Part shown: one piece after another, positions 10,363 through 20,665 of the stretch
Position numbering within the stretch: position 1 is the first letter of the stretch
Layout: each line of letters starts with the position of its first letter
NCBI GenBank assembly: GCA_001695595.3
Contig: MBPM02000051.1
Location: 496,001-560,000 of the forward strand
DNA length: 64,000 nt
From: Plasmopara viticola
Lineage: Eukaryota; Oomycota; Peronosporomycetes; Peronosporales; Peronosporaceae
Reading direction: 5' to 3'
The notes under the pieces: generated by a model
The model's database searches: none
Seen by the model: the letters and a program-made list of their open reading frames with translations, nothing else
What the model was told of the DNA's origin: nothing
Position numbers and translations under genes: made by a program

Positions 10363-10570
10363 AGGCTGACAGGAAAAATCTTTTAGATTTATATAAACAC
10401 GTACAACCGTTGCACACACGCAACGTCTATTTGGACAAAGAAAAGCTTCTTTCTGTCAATCTTATCTCATCACAAGCACTTGCAACGTATGCGCTTGAAT
10501 TTGGCACCTCTTTAAGCATCTAGTGCGAATGCAAACATTTAACAAAAAGATACCGAAGTCGTGAGTAACA

Positions 10571-10600
10571 ACACGCAAAGTCCAAATAGACTTTGCGTGT
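10571..10600. repeat. Perfect 12-bp inverted repeat at the inversion point
   Basis: ACACGCAAAGTC (10571-10582) and its exact reverse complement (10589-10600) enclose CAAATA. The left arm belongs to the minus-type spacer and the right arm to the plus-type spacer, so this is the breakpoint where the array changes direction. Confidence 0.93.
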
Positions 10601-10620
10601 GTGCGATGGTTGTACGTGTT

Positions 10621-10628
10621 TATATAAA
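10621..10628 (+). promoter_or_regulatory. TATA-like box (representative)
   Basis: TATATAAA at -33 to -26 of the gene at 10654. Most units have it at this distance, as TATATAAA, TATATCAA or, in B-type units, TTTTTATAAA. Such upstream TATA elements aid Pol III start selection in plants and some yeasts. A T5-7 run follows at about -18 to -12. Confidence 0.65.
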
Positions 10629-10653
10629 TCCTAAAGTTTTTTCCTGTTAGCCT

Positions 10654-10726
10654 TCCCATATAGTCTAGGCGGTTAGGATAGCTGGCTCTCACCCAGCAGA
10701 CCCGGGTTCGAGTCCCGGTGTGGGAA
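10654..10726 (+). tRNA. tRNA-Glu(CUC)
   Basis: Exact 73-nt consensus; first plus-strand gene after the inversion. Confidence 0.93.
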
Positions 10727-10740
10727 CATTGTACTTATTA

Positions 10741-10759
10741 CTGCTTACTTTCGAAGCGG
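10741..10759 (+). other. Hairpin in the 3' trailer (representative)
   Basis: CTGCTT and AAGCGG can pair (six pairs, one wobble) around a 7-nt loop, ~14 nt after the tRNA. The pairing arms are kept in most units although loop bases vary (AGTTTCG, ACTTTCG; B type ACTTTTGA with one pair fewer). Confidence 0.5.
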
Positions 10760-10786
10760 ATATTTATACTACCAACTCATGCGCTC

Positions 10787-10792
10787 TTTTTT
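10787..10792 (+). terminator. Pol III T6 terminator (representative)
   Basis: First run of four or more T after the gene at 10654, beginning 61 nt past the discriminator. The same CTCTTTTTTAG occurs at this distance in nearly every unit. Nothing closer has more than three T. Confidence 0.65.
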
Positions 10793-11046
10793 AGGGAGCT
10801 TGGTCTGCGTTGGAGCTTGGTCTGCTTGAATCTATAGTTTTTACTCACGACTTCGGTATCTTTTTGTAAAATGTTTGCATTCGCGCTAGATGCTTAAAGA
10901 GGTGCCAGATACTACCGCGTACGTTGCAAAGGCTTGTGATGAGAAAAGATTGATCGAAAGAAGCTTTTCTTTGTTGAAAAAGACTTTGCGTGTGTGCGAT
11001 GGTTGTACGTGTTTATATCAATCTAAAAGATTTTTCCTGTCAGCCT

Positions 11047-11090
11047 TCCCATATAGTCTAGGCGGTTAGGATAGCTGGCTCTCACCCAGC
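11047..11090 (+). pseudogene. Truncated tRNA-Glu 5' half
   Basis: 44 nt identical to the consensus up to CCAGC, then fused directly to spacer TATAGTTTTAAGTC. Variable, T and 3' acceptor arms and the B box are absent. First of six with this breakpoint. Confidence 0.9.
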
Positions 11091-11304
11091 TATAGTTTTA
11101 AGTCACGACTTCGGTATCTTTTTGTAGAATGTTTGCATTCGCGCTAGATGCTTTAAGAGGTGCCAGATTCGAGCGCATACGTTGCAAGTGCTTGTGATGA
11201 GATAAGATTGACCGAAAGGAGCTTTTCTTCGTCCAAATTCACGTTGCTTGTGTGCGATGGCTGTACGTGTTTATATAAATCTAAAAGTTTTTTCTTGTCA
11301 GCCT

Positions 11305-11377
11305 TCCCATATAGTTTAGGCGGTTAGGATAGCTGGCTCTCTCCCAGCAGACCCGGGTTCGAGTCCCGGTGTGGGAA
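11305..11377 (+). tRNA. tRNA-Glu(CUC)
   Basis: A box changed to TAGTTTAGGCGG; loop CTCTCTC. CTC anticodon kept. Confidence 0.85.
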
Positions 11378-11698
11378 CATTGTACTCATTGCTGCTTTCG
11401 TTTAAAGCGGATATTTATACTACCAACTCATGCGCTCTTTTTTAGGGAGCTTGGTCTGCGTGGGAGCTTGGTTTGCGTGGATCTATAGTTGTTACTCACG
11501 ACTTCGGTATCTTTTTGTAAAATGTTTGCATTCGTGTTAGATGCTTAAAGAGGTGCCAGATACGACCGCATACGTTGCAAGTGCTTGTGATGAGATAAGA
11601 TTGACAGAAAGAAGTTTTTCTTTGTCCAAATAGACTTTGCGTGTGTGCGAAGGTTGCACGGGTTTATATCAATCTAAAAGTTTATTTCCTGTCAGCCT

Positions 11699-11769
11699 TC
11701 CCATATTGTCTAGGAGGTTAGGATAGCTGGCCCACCTAGTAGACCCGGGTTCGAGTCCCGGTGTGGGAA
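11699..11769 (+). pseudogene. tRNA-Glu-like, 5-nt anticodon loop
   Basis: First short-loop copy: GCTGG-CCCAC-CTAGT instead of GCTGG-CTCTCAC-CCAGC. Also A9 to T and a G-for-C change in the D loop. Confidence 0.85.
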
Positions 11770-12071
11770 CATTGTACTTATTGCTGCTACTTTCGAAGCG
11801 GATATTCATACTACCAACTCATGCGCTCTTTTTTAGAGAGCTTGGTCTGCTTGGATCTATAGTTTTTACTCACGACTTCGGTATCTTTTTGTAAAATGTT
11901 TGCATTCGCGCTAGATGCTTAACGAGGTGCCAGATACGACCGCATACGTTGCAAGTGCTTGTGATGAGATAAGATTGACAGAAAGAAGCTTTTCTTTGTC
12001 CAAAAAGACTTTGCGTGTGTGCGATGGTTGCACGTGTTTATATCAATCTAAAAGTTTTTTCCTGTCAGCCT

Positions 12072-12142
12072 TCCCATATAGTCTAGGCGGTTAGGATAGC
12101 TGGCCCACCCAGTAGACCCGGGTTCGAGTCCCGGTGTGGGAA
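12072..12142 (+). pseudogene. tRNA-Glu-like, 5-nt anticodon loop
   Basis: 71 nt, loop CCCAC with CCAGT on the 3' stem strand; this is the standard short-loop form. Boxes intact. Flank TATATCAA. Confidence 0.88.
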
Positions 12143-12444
12143 CATTGTACTTATTGCTGCTACTTTCGAAGCGGATATTCATACCACCGACTCATGCGCT
12201 CTTTTTTAGGGAGCTTGGTCTGCTTGGATCTATAGTTGTTACTCACGACTTCGGTATCTTTTTGTAAAATGTTTGCATTCGCGCTAGATGCTTAAAGAGG
12301 TGCCAGATACGACCGCGTACGTTGCAAGTGCTTGTGATGAGATAAGATTGACAGAAAGAAGCTTTTCTTTGTCCAAATAGACTTTGCGTGTGTGCGATGG
12401 TTGTACGTGTTTATATAAATCTAAAAGTTGTTTCCTGTTAGCAT

Positions 12445-12517
12445 TCCCATATAGTCTAGGCGGTTAGGATAGCTGGCTCTCACCCAGCAGACCCGGGTTC
12501 GAGTCCCGGTGTGGGAA
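12445..12517 (+). tRNA. tRNA-Glu(CUC)
   Basis: Consensus gene. 5' flank CATTCCC instead of CTTCCC; 3' flank lost two bases (GGGAACTTGTAC). Confidence 0.92.
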
Positions 12518-12819
12518 CTTGTACTTGATGCTGCTTACTTTCGAAGCGGATATTTATACTACCAACTCATGCGTTCTTTTTTAGGGAACTTGGTTTGCGT
12601 GGATCTATAGTTTTTAGTCACGACTTCGGAATCTTTTTGTAAAATGTTTGCATTCGCGCTAGATGCTTAAAGAGGTGCCAGATTCGAGCGCATACGTTGC
12701 AAGTGCTTGTGATGAGATAAGAATGACCGAAAGAAGCTTTTCTTTGTCCAAAAAGACGTTGCGTGTGTGCAATGGTTGTACGTGTTTATATAAATCTAAA
12801 AGTTTTTTCTTGTCAGCCT

Positions 12820-12892
12820 TCCCATATAGTCTAGGCGCTTAGGGTAGCTGGCTCTCACCCAGCAGACCCGGGTTCGAGTCACGGTGTGGGAA
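12820..12892 (+). tRNA. tRNA-Glu(CUC), T stem weakened
   Basis: T-stem 3' strand ACGG instead of CCGG and D arm CTTAGGGT. CTC loop intact. Confidence 0.8.
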
Positions 12893-13212
12893 CATTGTAC
12901 TTATTGCTGCTTAGTTTCGAAGCGGATATTTATACTACCAACTCATGCGCTCTTTTTTAGGGAGCTTGGTCTTCGTAGGAGCTTGGTTTGCGTGGATCTA
13001 TAGTTGTTACTCACGACTTCGGTATCTTTTTGTAAAATGTTTGCATTCGCGCTAGATGCTTAAAGAGGTGCCAGATACGACCGCGTACGTTGCAAGTGCT
13101 TGTGATGAGATAAGATTGACAGAAAGAAGCTTTTCTTTGTCCGAATAGACTTTGCGCGTGTGCGATGGTTGTACGTGTTTTTATAAATCTAAAAGTTTTT
13201 TTCTGTCAGCCT

Positions 13213-13283
13213 TCCCATATAGTCTAGGCGATTAGGATAGCTGGCCCACCCAGTAGACCCGGGTTCGAGTCCCGGTGTGGGAA
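13213..13283 (+). pseudogene. tRNA-Glu-like, 5-nt anticodon loop
   Basis: Short-loop form with GCGATTAGG in the D loop. Flank TTTTTATAAA. Confidence 0.87.
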
Positions 13284-13603
13284 CATTGTACTTATTGCTG
13301 CTTAGTTTCGAAGCGGATATTTATACTACCAACTCATGCGCTCATTTTTAGGGAGCTTGGTCTGCGTGGGAGCTTGGTCTGCTTGGATCTATAGTTGTTA
13401 CTCACGACTTCGGTATCTTTTTGTAAAATGTTTGCATTCGCGCTAGATGCTTAACGAGGTGCCAGATACGACCGCGTACGTTGCAAGTGCTTGTGATGAG
13501 ATAAGATTGACAGAAAGAAGCTTTTCTTTGTCCAAATAGACTTTCCGTGTGTGCGATGGTTGTACGTGTTTATATCAATCTAAAAGTTTTTTCCTGTCAG
13601 CCT

Positions 13604-13674
13604 TCCCATATAGTCTAGGCGGTTAGGATAGCTGGCCCACCCAGTAGACCCGGGTTCGAGTCCCGGTGTGGGAA
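13604..13674 (+). pseudogene. tRNA-Glu-like, 5-nt anticodon loop
   Basis: Standard short-loop form; flank TATATCAA. Confidence 0.88.
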
Positions 13675-13680
13675 CATTGT

Positions 13681-14339
13681 ACTTATTGCTGCTACTTTTG
13701 AAGCGGATATTCATACTACCAACTCATGCGCTCTTTTTTAGAGAGCTTGGTCTGCTTGGATCTATAGTTTTTACTCATGACTTCGGTATCTTTTTGTAAA
13801 ATGTTTGCATTCGCGCTAGATGCTTAACGAGGTGCCAGATTTGAGCGCATACGTTGCGAGTGCTTGTGATGAGATAAGATTGACAGAAAAGAGCTTTTCT
13901 TTGTCCAAATAGACTTTGCGTGTGTGTGATGGTTGAACGTGTTTTTATAAATCTAAAAGTTTTTTTCTGTCAGCCTTCCCATATAGTCTAGGAGGTTAGG
14001 ATAGCTGGCTCTCACCCAGCAGACCCGGGTTCGAGTCCCGGTGTGGGAACTTGTACTTAATGCTGCTTACTTTCGAAGCGGATATTTATACTACCAACTC
14101 ATGCGTTCTTTTTTAGGGAACTTGGTTTGCGTGGATCTATAGTTTTTAGTCACGACTTCGGAATCTTTTTGTAAAATGTTTGCATTCGCGCTAGATGCTT
14201 AAAGAGGTGCCAGATTCGAGCGCATACGTTGCAAGTGCTTGTGATGAGATAAGAATGACCGAAAGAAGCTTTTCTTTGTCCAAAAAGACATTGCGTGTGT
14301 GCAATGGTTGTACGTGTTTATATAAATCTAAAAGTTTTT
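13681..14339 (+). repeat. Exact ~659-bp duplication, copy 1
   Basis: Identical, by line-by-line reading, to 14821-15479 (offset 1140), including one whole tRNA and its spacers. The identity ends at a T-run length difference. Confidence 0.88.
13977..14049 (+). tRNA. tRNA-Glu(CUC)
   Basis: CTC loop intact but with a B-type 5' flank (GAACGTGTTTTTATAAA), normally linked to short-loop copies. D loop AGGAGG. Confidence 0.88.
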
Positions 14340-14350
14340 CTTGTCAGCCT

Positions 14351-14423
14351 TCCCATATAGTCTAGGCGCTTAGGGTAGCTGGCTCTCACCCAGCAGACCC
14401 GGGTTCGAGTCCCGGTTTGGGAA
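14351..14423 (+). tRNA. tRNA-Glu(CUC)
   Basis: D arm GCGCTTAGGGT and acceptor 3' strand TTTGGGA (U6-U67 mismatch). Confidence 0.82.
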
Positions 14424-14743
14424 CATTGTACTTATTGCTGCTTAGTTTCGAAGCGGATATTTATACTACCAACTCATGCGCTCTTTTTTAGGGAGCTTGG
14501 TCTGCGTGGGAGCTTGGTCTGCTTGGATCTATAGTTGTTACTCACGACTTCGGTATCTTTTTGTAAAATGTTTGCATTCGCGCTAGATGCTTAACGAGGT
14601 GCCAGATACGACCGCGTACGTTGCAAGTGCTTGTGATGAGATAAGATTGACAGAAAGAAGCTTTTCTTTGTCCAAATAGACTTTGCGTGTGTGTGATGGT
14701 TGAACGTGTTTTTATAAATCTAAAAGTTTTTTCCTGTCAGCCT

Positions 14744-14814
14744 TCCCATATAGTCTAGGCGGTTAGGATAGCTGGCCCACCCAGTAGACCCGGGTTCGAG
14801 TCCCGGTGTGGGAA
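14744..14814 (+). pseudogene. tRNA-Glu-like, 5-nt anticodon loop
   Basis: Standard short-loop form with B-type flank. Confidence 0.88.
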
Positions 14815-14820
14815 CATTGT

Positions 14821-15479
14821 ACTTATTGCTGCTACTTTTGAAGCGGATATTCATACTACCAACTCATGCGCTCTTTTTTAGAGAGCTTGGTCTGCTTGGA
14901 TCTATAGTTTTTACTCATGACTTCGGTATCTTTTTGTAAAATGTTTGCATTCGCGCTAGATGCTTAACGAGGTGCCAGATTTGAGCGCATACGTTGCGAG
15001 TGCTTGTGATGAGATAAGATTGACAGAAAAGAGCTTTTCTTTGTCCAAATAGACTTTGCGTGTGTGTGATGGTTGAACGTGTTTTTATAAATCTAAAAGT
15101 TTTTTTCTGTCAGCCTTCCCATATAGTCTAGGAGGTTAGGATAGCTGGCTCTCACCCAGCAGACCCGGGTTCGAGTCCCGGTGTGGGAACTTGTACTTAA
15201 TGCTGCTTACTTTCGAAGCGGATATTTATACTACCAACTCATGCGTTCTTTTTTAGGGAACTTGGTTTGCGTGGATCTATAGTTTTTAGTCACGACTTCG
15301 GAATCTTTTTGTAAAATGTTTGCATTCGCGCTAGATGCTTAAAGAGGTGCCAGATTCGAGCGCATACGTTGCAAGTGCTTGTGATGAGATAAGAATGACC
15401 GAAAGAAGCTTTTCTTTGTCCAAAAAGACATTGCGTGTGTGCAATGGTTGTACGTGTTTATATAAATCTAAAAGTTTTT
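14821..15479 (+). repeat. Exact ~659-bp duplication, copy 2
   Basis: Second copy of 13681-14339; the pair marks a very recent three-unit duplication. Confidence 0.88.
15117..15189 (+). tRNA. tRNA-Glu(CUC)
   Basis: Duplicate of 13977-14049, same AGGAGG D loop and B-type flank. Confidence 0.88.
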
Positions 15480-15491
15480 TCTTGTCAGCCT

Positions 15492-15564
15492 TCCCATATA
15501 GTCTAGGCGCTTAGGGTAGCTGGCTCTCACCCAGCAGACCCGGGTTCGAGTCCCGGTTTGGGAA
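15492..15564 (+). tRNA. tRNA-Glu(CUC)
   Basis: Duplicate of 14351-14423 with the same acceptor mismatch. Confidence 0.82.
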
Positions 15565-15884
15565 CATTGTACTTATTGCTGCTTAGTTTCGAAGCGGATA
15601 TTTATACTACCAACTCATGCGCTCTTTTTTAGGGAGCTTGGTCTTCGTGGGAGCTTGGTTTGCGTGGATCTATAGTTTTTACTCATGACTTCGGTATCTT
15701 TTTGTAAAATGTTTGCATTCGCGCTAGATGCTTAACGAGGTGCCAGATTTGAGCGCATACGTTGCAAGTGCTTGTGATGAGATAAGATTGACAGAAAAGA
15801 GCTTTTCTTTGTCCAAATAGACTTTGCGTGTGTGTGATGGTTGAACGTGTTTTTATAAATCTAAAAGTTTTTTTCTGTCAGCCT

Positions 15885-15955
15885 TCCCATATAGTCTAGG
15901 AGGTTAGGATAGCTGGCCCACCCAGTAGACCCGGGTTCGAGTCCCGGTTTGGGAA
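15885..15955 (+). pseudogene. tRNA-Glu-like, 5-nt anticodon loop
   Basis: Short-loop form with AGGAGG D loop and TTTGGGA acceptor strand. First gene of the five-gene block. Confidence 0.87.
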
Positions 15956-16275
15956 CATTGTACTTATTGCTGCTTAGTTTCGAAGCGGATATTTATACTA
16001 CCAACTCATGCGCTCTTTTTTAGGGAGCTTGGTCTGCGTGGGAGCTTGGTCTGCTTGGATCTATAGTTGTTACTCACGACTTCGGTATCTTTTTGTAAAA
16101 TGTTTACATTCGCGGTAGATGCTTAAAGAGGTGCCAGATACGACCGCATACGTTGCAAGTGCTTGTGATGAGATAAGATTGACAGAAAGGAGCTTTTCTT
16201 TGTCCAAATAGACTTTGCGTGTGTGCGATGGTTGTACGTGTTTATATAAATCTAATAGATTTTTCCTGTCAGCCT

Positions 16276-16348
16276 TCCCATATAGTCTACGCGGTTAGGA
16301 TAGCTGACTCTCACCCAGCAGACCCGGGTTCGAGTCCCGGTGTGGGAA
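16276..16348 (+). tRNA. tRNA-Glu(CUC), stem mismatch
   Basis: Anticodon stem GCTGA/CCAGC has an A-C pair next to the loop; A box TAGTCTACGCGG. CTC kept. Confidence 0.8.
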
Positions 16349-16651
16349 CATTGTACTAATTGCTGCTTAGTTTCGAAGCAAATATTTATACTACCAACTC
16401 ATGCGCTCTTTTTTAGGGAGCTTGGTCTGCGTGGATCTATAGTTGTTACTCACGATTTCGGTATCTTTTTGTAAAATGTTTGCATTCGCGCTAGATGCTT
16501 AAAGAGGTGCCAGATACGACCGCATACGTTGCAAGTGCTTGTGATGAGATAAGATTGATCGAAAGAAGCTTTTCTTTGTTGAAAAAGACTTTGCGTGTGT
16601 GCGATGGTTGTACGTGTTTATATAAATCTGAAAGATTTTTCCTGTCAGCCT

Positions 16652-16695
16652 TCCCATATAGTCTAGGCGGTTAGGATAGCTGGCTCTCACCCAGC
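16652..16695 (+). pseudogene. Truncated tRNA-Glu 5' half
   Basis: Same 44-nt fragment and junction as 11047-11090, flank TATATAAATCTGAAAG. Confidence 0.9.
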
Positions 16696-16909
16696 TATAG
16701 TTTTAAGTCACGACTTCGGTATCTTTTTGTAAAATGTTTGCATTCGCGCTAGATGCTTTAAGAGGTGCCAGATTCGAGCGCATACGTTGCAAGTGCTTGT
16801 GATGAGATAAGATTGACAGAAAGGAGCTTTTCTTTGTCCAAATAGACTTTGCGTGTGTGCGATGGCTGTACGTGTTTATATAAATCTAAAAGTTGTTTCC
16901 TGTTAGCAT

Positions 16910-16982
16910 TCCCATATTGTCTAGGCGGTTAGGATAGCTGGCTCTCACCCAGCAGACCCGGGTTCGAGTCCCGGTGTGGGAA
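16910..16982 (+). tRNA. tRNA-Glu(CUC)
   Basis: A9 to T (CCCATATTGTC), otherwise consensus. Flank GCATTCCC. Confidence 0.87.
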
Positions 16983-17284
16983 CTTGTACTTATTGCTGCT
17001 TACTTTCGAAGCGGATATTTATACTACCAACTCATGCGCTCTTTTTTAGGGAACTTGGTTTGCGTGGATCTATAGTTTTTAGTCACGACTTCGGAATCTT
17101 TTTGTAAAATGTTTGCATTCGCGCTAGATGCTTAAAGAGGTGCCAGATTCGAGCGCATACGTTGCAAGTGCTTGTGATGAGATAAGAATGACCGAAAGAA
17201 GCTTTTCTTTGTCCAAAAAGACGTTGCGTGTGTGCAATAGTTGTACGTGTTTATATAAATCTAAAAGTTTTTTTCTGTCAGCCT

Positions 17285-17355
17285 TTCTATATAGTCTAGG
17301 CGCTTAGGGTAGCTGGCCCACCCAGTAGACCCGGGTTCGAGTCCCGGTGTGGGAA
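17285..17355 (+). pseudogene. tRNA-Glu-like, 5-nt anticodon loop
   Basis: Short loop plus acceptor TTCTATA (two U-G wobbles) and D arm GCGCTTAGGGT. In other block copies this position may keep the CTC loop. Confidence 0.85.
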
Positions 17356-17657
17356 CATTATACTTATTGCTGCTACTTTTGAAGCGGATATTCATACTAC
17401 CAACTCATGCGCTCTTTTTTAGAGAGCTTGGTCTGCTTGGATCTATAGTTTTTACTCATGACTTCGGTATCTTTTTGTAAAATGTTTGCATTCGCGCTAG
17501 ATGCTTAACGAGGTGCCAGATTTGAGCGCATACGTTGCAAGTGCTTGTGATGAGATAAGATTGACAGAAAAGAGCTTTTCTTTGTCCAAATAGACTTTGC
17601 GTGTGTGTGATGGTTGAACGTGTTTTTATAAATCTAAAAGTTTTTTTCTGTCAGCCT

Positions 17658-17728
17658 TCCCATATAGTCTAGGAGGTTAGGATAGCTGGCCCACCCAGTA
17701 GACCCGGGTTCGAGTCCCGGTGTGGGAA
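17658..17728 (+). pseudogene. tRNA-Glu-like, 5-nt anticodon loop
   Basis: Short-loop form, AGGAGG D loop, B-type flank. Confidence 0.88.
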
Positions 17729-18047
17729 CATTGTACTTATTGCTGCTTAGTTTCGAAGCGGATATTTATACTACCAACTCATGCGCTCTTTTTAGGGAGC
17801 TTGGTCTTCGTGGGAGCTTGGTTTGCGTGGATCTATAGTTTTTACTCATGACTTCGGTATCTTTTTGTAAAATGTTTGCATTCGCGCTAGATGCTTAACG
17901 AGGTGCCAGATTTGAGCGCATACGTTGCAAGTGCTTGTGATGAGATAAGATTGACAGAAAAGAGCTTTTCTTTGTCCAAATAGACTTTGCGTGTGTGTGA
18001 TGGTTGAACGTGTTTTTATAAATCTAAAAGTTTTTTTCTGTCAGCCT

Positions 18048-18118
18048 TCCCATATAGTCTAGGAGGTTAGGATAGCTGGCCCACCCAGTAGACCCGGGTT
18101 CGAGTCCCGGTGTGGGAA
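18048..18118 (+). pseudogene. tRNA-Glu-like, 5-nt anticodon loop
   Basis: Near-copy of 17658-17728; the following spacer lacks ~10 nt (TTTTTGTAATTCGCGC), giving a 363-nt unit. Confidence 0.88.
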
Positions 18119-18410
18119 CATTATACTTATTGCTGCTACTTTTGAAGCGGATATTCATATTACCAACTCATGCGCTCTTTTTTAGAGAGCTTGGTCTGCT
18201 TGGATCTATAGTTTTTACTCATGACTTCGGTATCTTTTTGTAATTCGCGCTAGATGCTTAACGAGGTGCCAGATTTGAGCGCATACGTTGCAAGTGCTTG
18301 TGATGAGATAAGATTGACAGAAAAGAGCTTTTCTTTGTCCAAATAGACTTTGCGTGTGTGTGATGGTTGAACGTGTTTTTATAAATCTAAAAGTTTTTTT
18401 CTGTCAGCCT

Positions 18411-18481
18411 TCCCATATAGTCTAGGAGGTTAGGATAGCTGGCCCACCCAGTAGACCCGGGTTCGAGTCCCGGTGTGGGAA
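18411..18481 (+). pseudogene. tRNA-Glu-like, 5-nt anticodon loop
   Basis: Short-loop form, AGGAGG D loop; opens the second five-gene block. Confidence 0.88.
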
Positions 18482-18801
18482 CATTGTGCTTATTGCTGCT
18501 TAGTTTCGAAGCGGATATTTATACTACCAACTCATGCGCTCTTTTTTAGGGAGCTTGGTCTGCGTGGGAGCTTGGTCTGCTTGGATCTATAGTTGTTACT
18601 CACGACTTCGGTATCTTTTTGTAAAATGTTTACATTCGCGGTAGATGCTTAAAGAGGTGCCAGATACGACCGCATACGTTGCAAGTGCTTGTGATGAGAT
18701 AAGATTGACAGAAAGGAGCTTTTCTTTGTCCAAATAGACTTTGCGTGTGTGCGATGGTTGTACGTGTTTATATCAATCTAAAAGCTTTTTCCTGTCAGCC
18801 T

Positions 18802-18874
18802 TCCCATATAGTCTACGCGGTTAGGATAGCTGACTCTCACCCAGCAGACCCGGGTTCGAGTCCCGGTGTGGGAA
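18802..18874 (+). tRNA. tRNA-Glu(CUC), stem mismatch
   Basis: Same GCTGA stem and TAGTCTACGCGG box as 16276; flank TATATCAA instead of TATATAAA. Confidence 0.8.
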
Positions 18875-19177
18875 CATTGTACTAATTGCTGCTTAGTTTC
18901 GAAGCAAATATTTATACTACCAACTCATGCGCTCTTTTTTAGGGAGCTTGGTCTGCGTGGATCTATAGTTGTTACTCACGATTTCGGTATCTTTTTGTAA
19001 AATGTTTGCATTCGCGCTAGATGCTTAAAGAGGTGCCAGATACGACCGCATACGTTGCAAGTGCTTGTGATGAGATAAGATTGATCGAAAGAAGCTTTTC
19101 TTTGTTGAAAAAGACTTTGCGTGTGTGCGATGGTTGTACGTGTTTATATAAATCTGAAAGATTTTTCCTGTCAGCCT

Positions 19178-19221
19178 TCCCATATAGTCTAGGCGGTTAG
19201 GATAGCTGGCTCTCACCCAGC
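19178..19221 (+). pseudogene. Truncated tRNA-Glu 5' half
   Basis: Third copy of the half gene; identical junction. Confidence 0.9.
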
Positions 19222-19435
19222 TATAGTTTTAAGTCACGACTTCGGTATCTTTTTGTAAAATGTTTGCATTCGCGCTAGATGCTTTAAGAGGTGCCAGATT
19301 CGAGCGCATACGTTGCAAGTGCTTGTGATGAGATAAGATTGACAGAAAGGAGCTTTTCTTTGTCCAAATAGACTTTGCGTGTGTGCGATGGCTGTACGTG
19401 TTTATATAAATCTAAAAGTTGTTTCCTGTTGGCAT

Positions 19436-19508
19436 TCCCATATTGTCTAGGCGGTTAGGATAGCTGGCTCTCACCCAGCAGACCCGGGTTCGAGTCCCGG
19501 TGTGGGAA
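19436..19508 (+). tRNA. tRNA-Glu(CUC)
   Basis: A9-to-T variant, flank GGCATTCCC. Confidence 0.87.
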
Positions 19509-19810
19509 CTTGTACTTATTGCTGCTTACTTTCGAAGCGGATATTTATACTACCAACTCATGCGCTCTTTTTTAGGGAACTTGGTTTGCGTGGATCTATA
19601 GTTTTTAGTCACGACTTCGGAATCTTTTTGTAAAATGTTTGCATTCGCGCTAGATGCTTAAAGAGGTGCCAGATTCGAGCGCATACGTTGCAAGTGCTTG
19701 TGATGAGATAAGAATGACCGAAAGAAGCTTTTCTTTGTCCAAAAAGACGCTGCGTGTGTGCAATGGTTGTACGTGTTTATATAAATCTAAAAGTTTTTTT
19801 CTGTCAGCCT

Positions 19811-19883
19811 TTCTATATAGTCTAGGCGCTTAGGGTAGCTGGCTCTCACCCAGCAGACCCGGGTTCGAGTCCCGGTGTGGGAA
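19811..19883 (+). tRNA. tRNA-Glu(CUC)
   Basis: Acceptor TTCTATA and D arm GCGCTTAGGGT, but full CTCTCAC loop. Confidence 0.85.
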
Positions 19884-20203
19884 CATTGTACTTATTGCTG
19901 CTTAGTTTCGAAGCGGATATTTATACTACCAACTCATGCGCTCTTTTTTAGGGAGCTTGGTCTTCGTGGGAGCTTGGCTTGCGTGGATCTATAGTTGTTA
20001 CTCACGACTTCGGTATCTTTTTGTAAAATGTTTGCATTCGCGCTAGATGCTTAAAGAGGTGCCAGATACGACCGCGTACGTTGCAAGTGCTTGTGATGAG
20101 ATAAGATTGACAGAAAGAAGCTTTTCTTTGTCCAAATAGACTTTGCGCGTGTGCGATGGTTGTACGTGTTTTTATAAATCTAAAAGTTTTTTTCTGTCAG
20201 CCT

Positions 20204-20274
20204 TCCCATATAGTCTAGGCGATTAGGATAGCTGGCCCACCCAGTAGACCCGGATTCGAGTCCCGGTGTGGGAA
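20204..20274 (+). pseudogene. tRNA-Glu-like, 5-nt anticodon loop
   Basis: Short-loop form; B box reads GATTCGAGTCC, with an A-C mismatch closing the T stem. Confidence 0.86.
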
Positions 20275-20594
20275 CATTGTACTTATTGCTGCTTAGTTTC
20301 GAAGCGGATATTTATACTACCAACTCATGCGCTCTTTTTTAGGGAGCTTGGTCTGCGTGGGAGCTTGGTCTGCTTGGATCTATAGTTGTTACTCACGACT
20401 TCGGTATCTTTTTGTAAAATGTTTGCATTCGCGCTAGATGCTTAAAGAGGTGCCAGATACGACCGCGTACGTTGCAAGTGCTTGTGATGAGATAAGATTG
20501 ACAGAAAGAAGCTTTTCTTTGTCCAAATAGACTTTCCGTGTGTGCGATGGTTGTACGTGTTTATATCAATCTAAAAGTTTTTTCCTGTCAGCCT

Positions 20595-20665
20595 TCCCAT
20601 ATAGTCTAGGCGGTTAGGATAGCTGGCCCACCCAGTAGACCCGGGTTCGAGTCCCGGTGTGGGAA
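20595..20665 (+). pseudogene. tRNA-Glu-like, 5-nt anticodon loop
   Basis: Standard short-loop form; flank TATATCAA. Confidence 0.88.

Larger units (their letters stand above)
10363..10653. promoter_or_regulatory. Divergent intergenic region at the array inversion
   Basis: 291 nt shared by the 5' flanks of the minus gene ending at 10362 and the plus gene starting at 10654. It carries about 208 nt of minus-type flank and only ~80 nt of plus-type flank, each with its own TATA-like box. Confidence 0.8.
15885..17355 (+). repeat. Five-gene higher-order block, copy 1
   Basis: Gene order: short-loop, stem-mismatch GCTGA, truncated half, A9-to-T gene, TTCTATA gene; start-to-start spacings 391, 376, 258, 375. 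The same order and spacings recur from 18411, 22888 and 25310. Confidence 0.9.
18411..19883 (+). repeat. Five-gene higher-order block, copy 2
   Basis: Offset 2526 from copy 1 with identical spacings. Its fifth gene (19811) carries a CTC loop, unlike copies 1 and 4, so conversion has acted inside the block. Confidence 0.9.
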
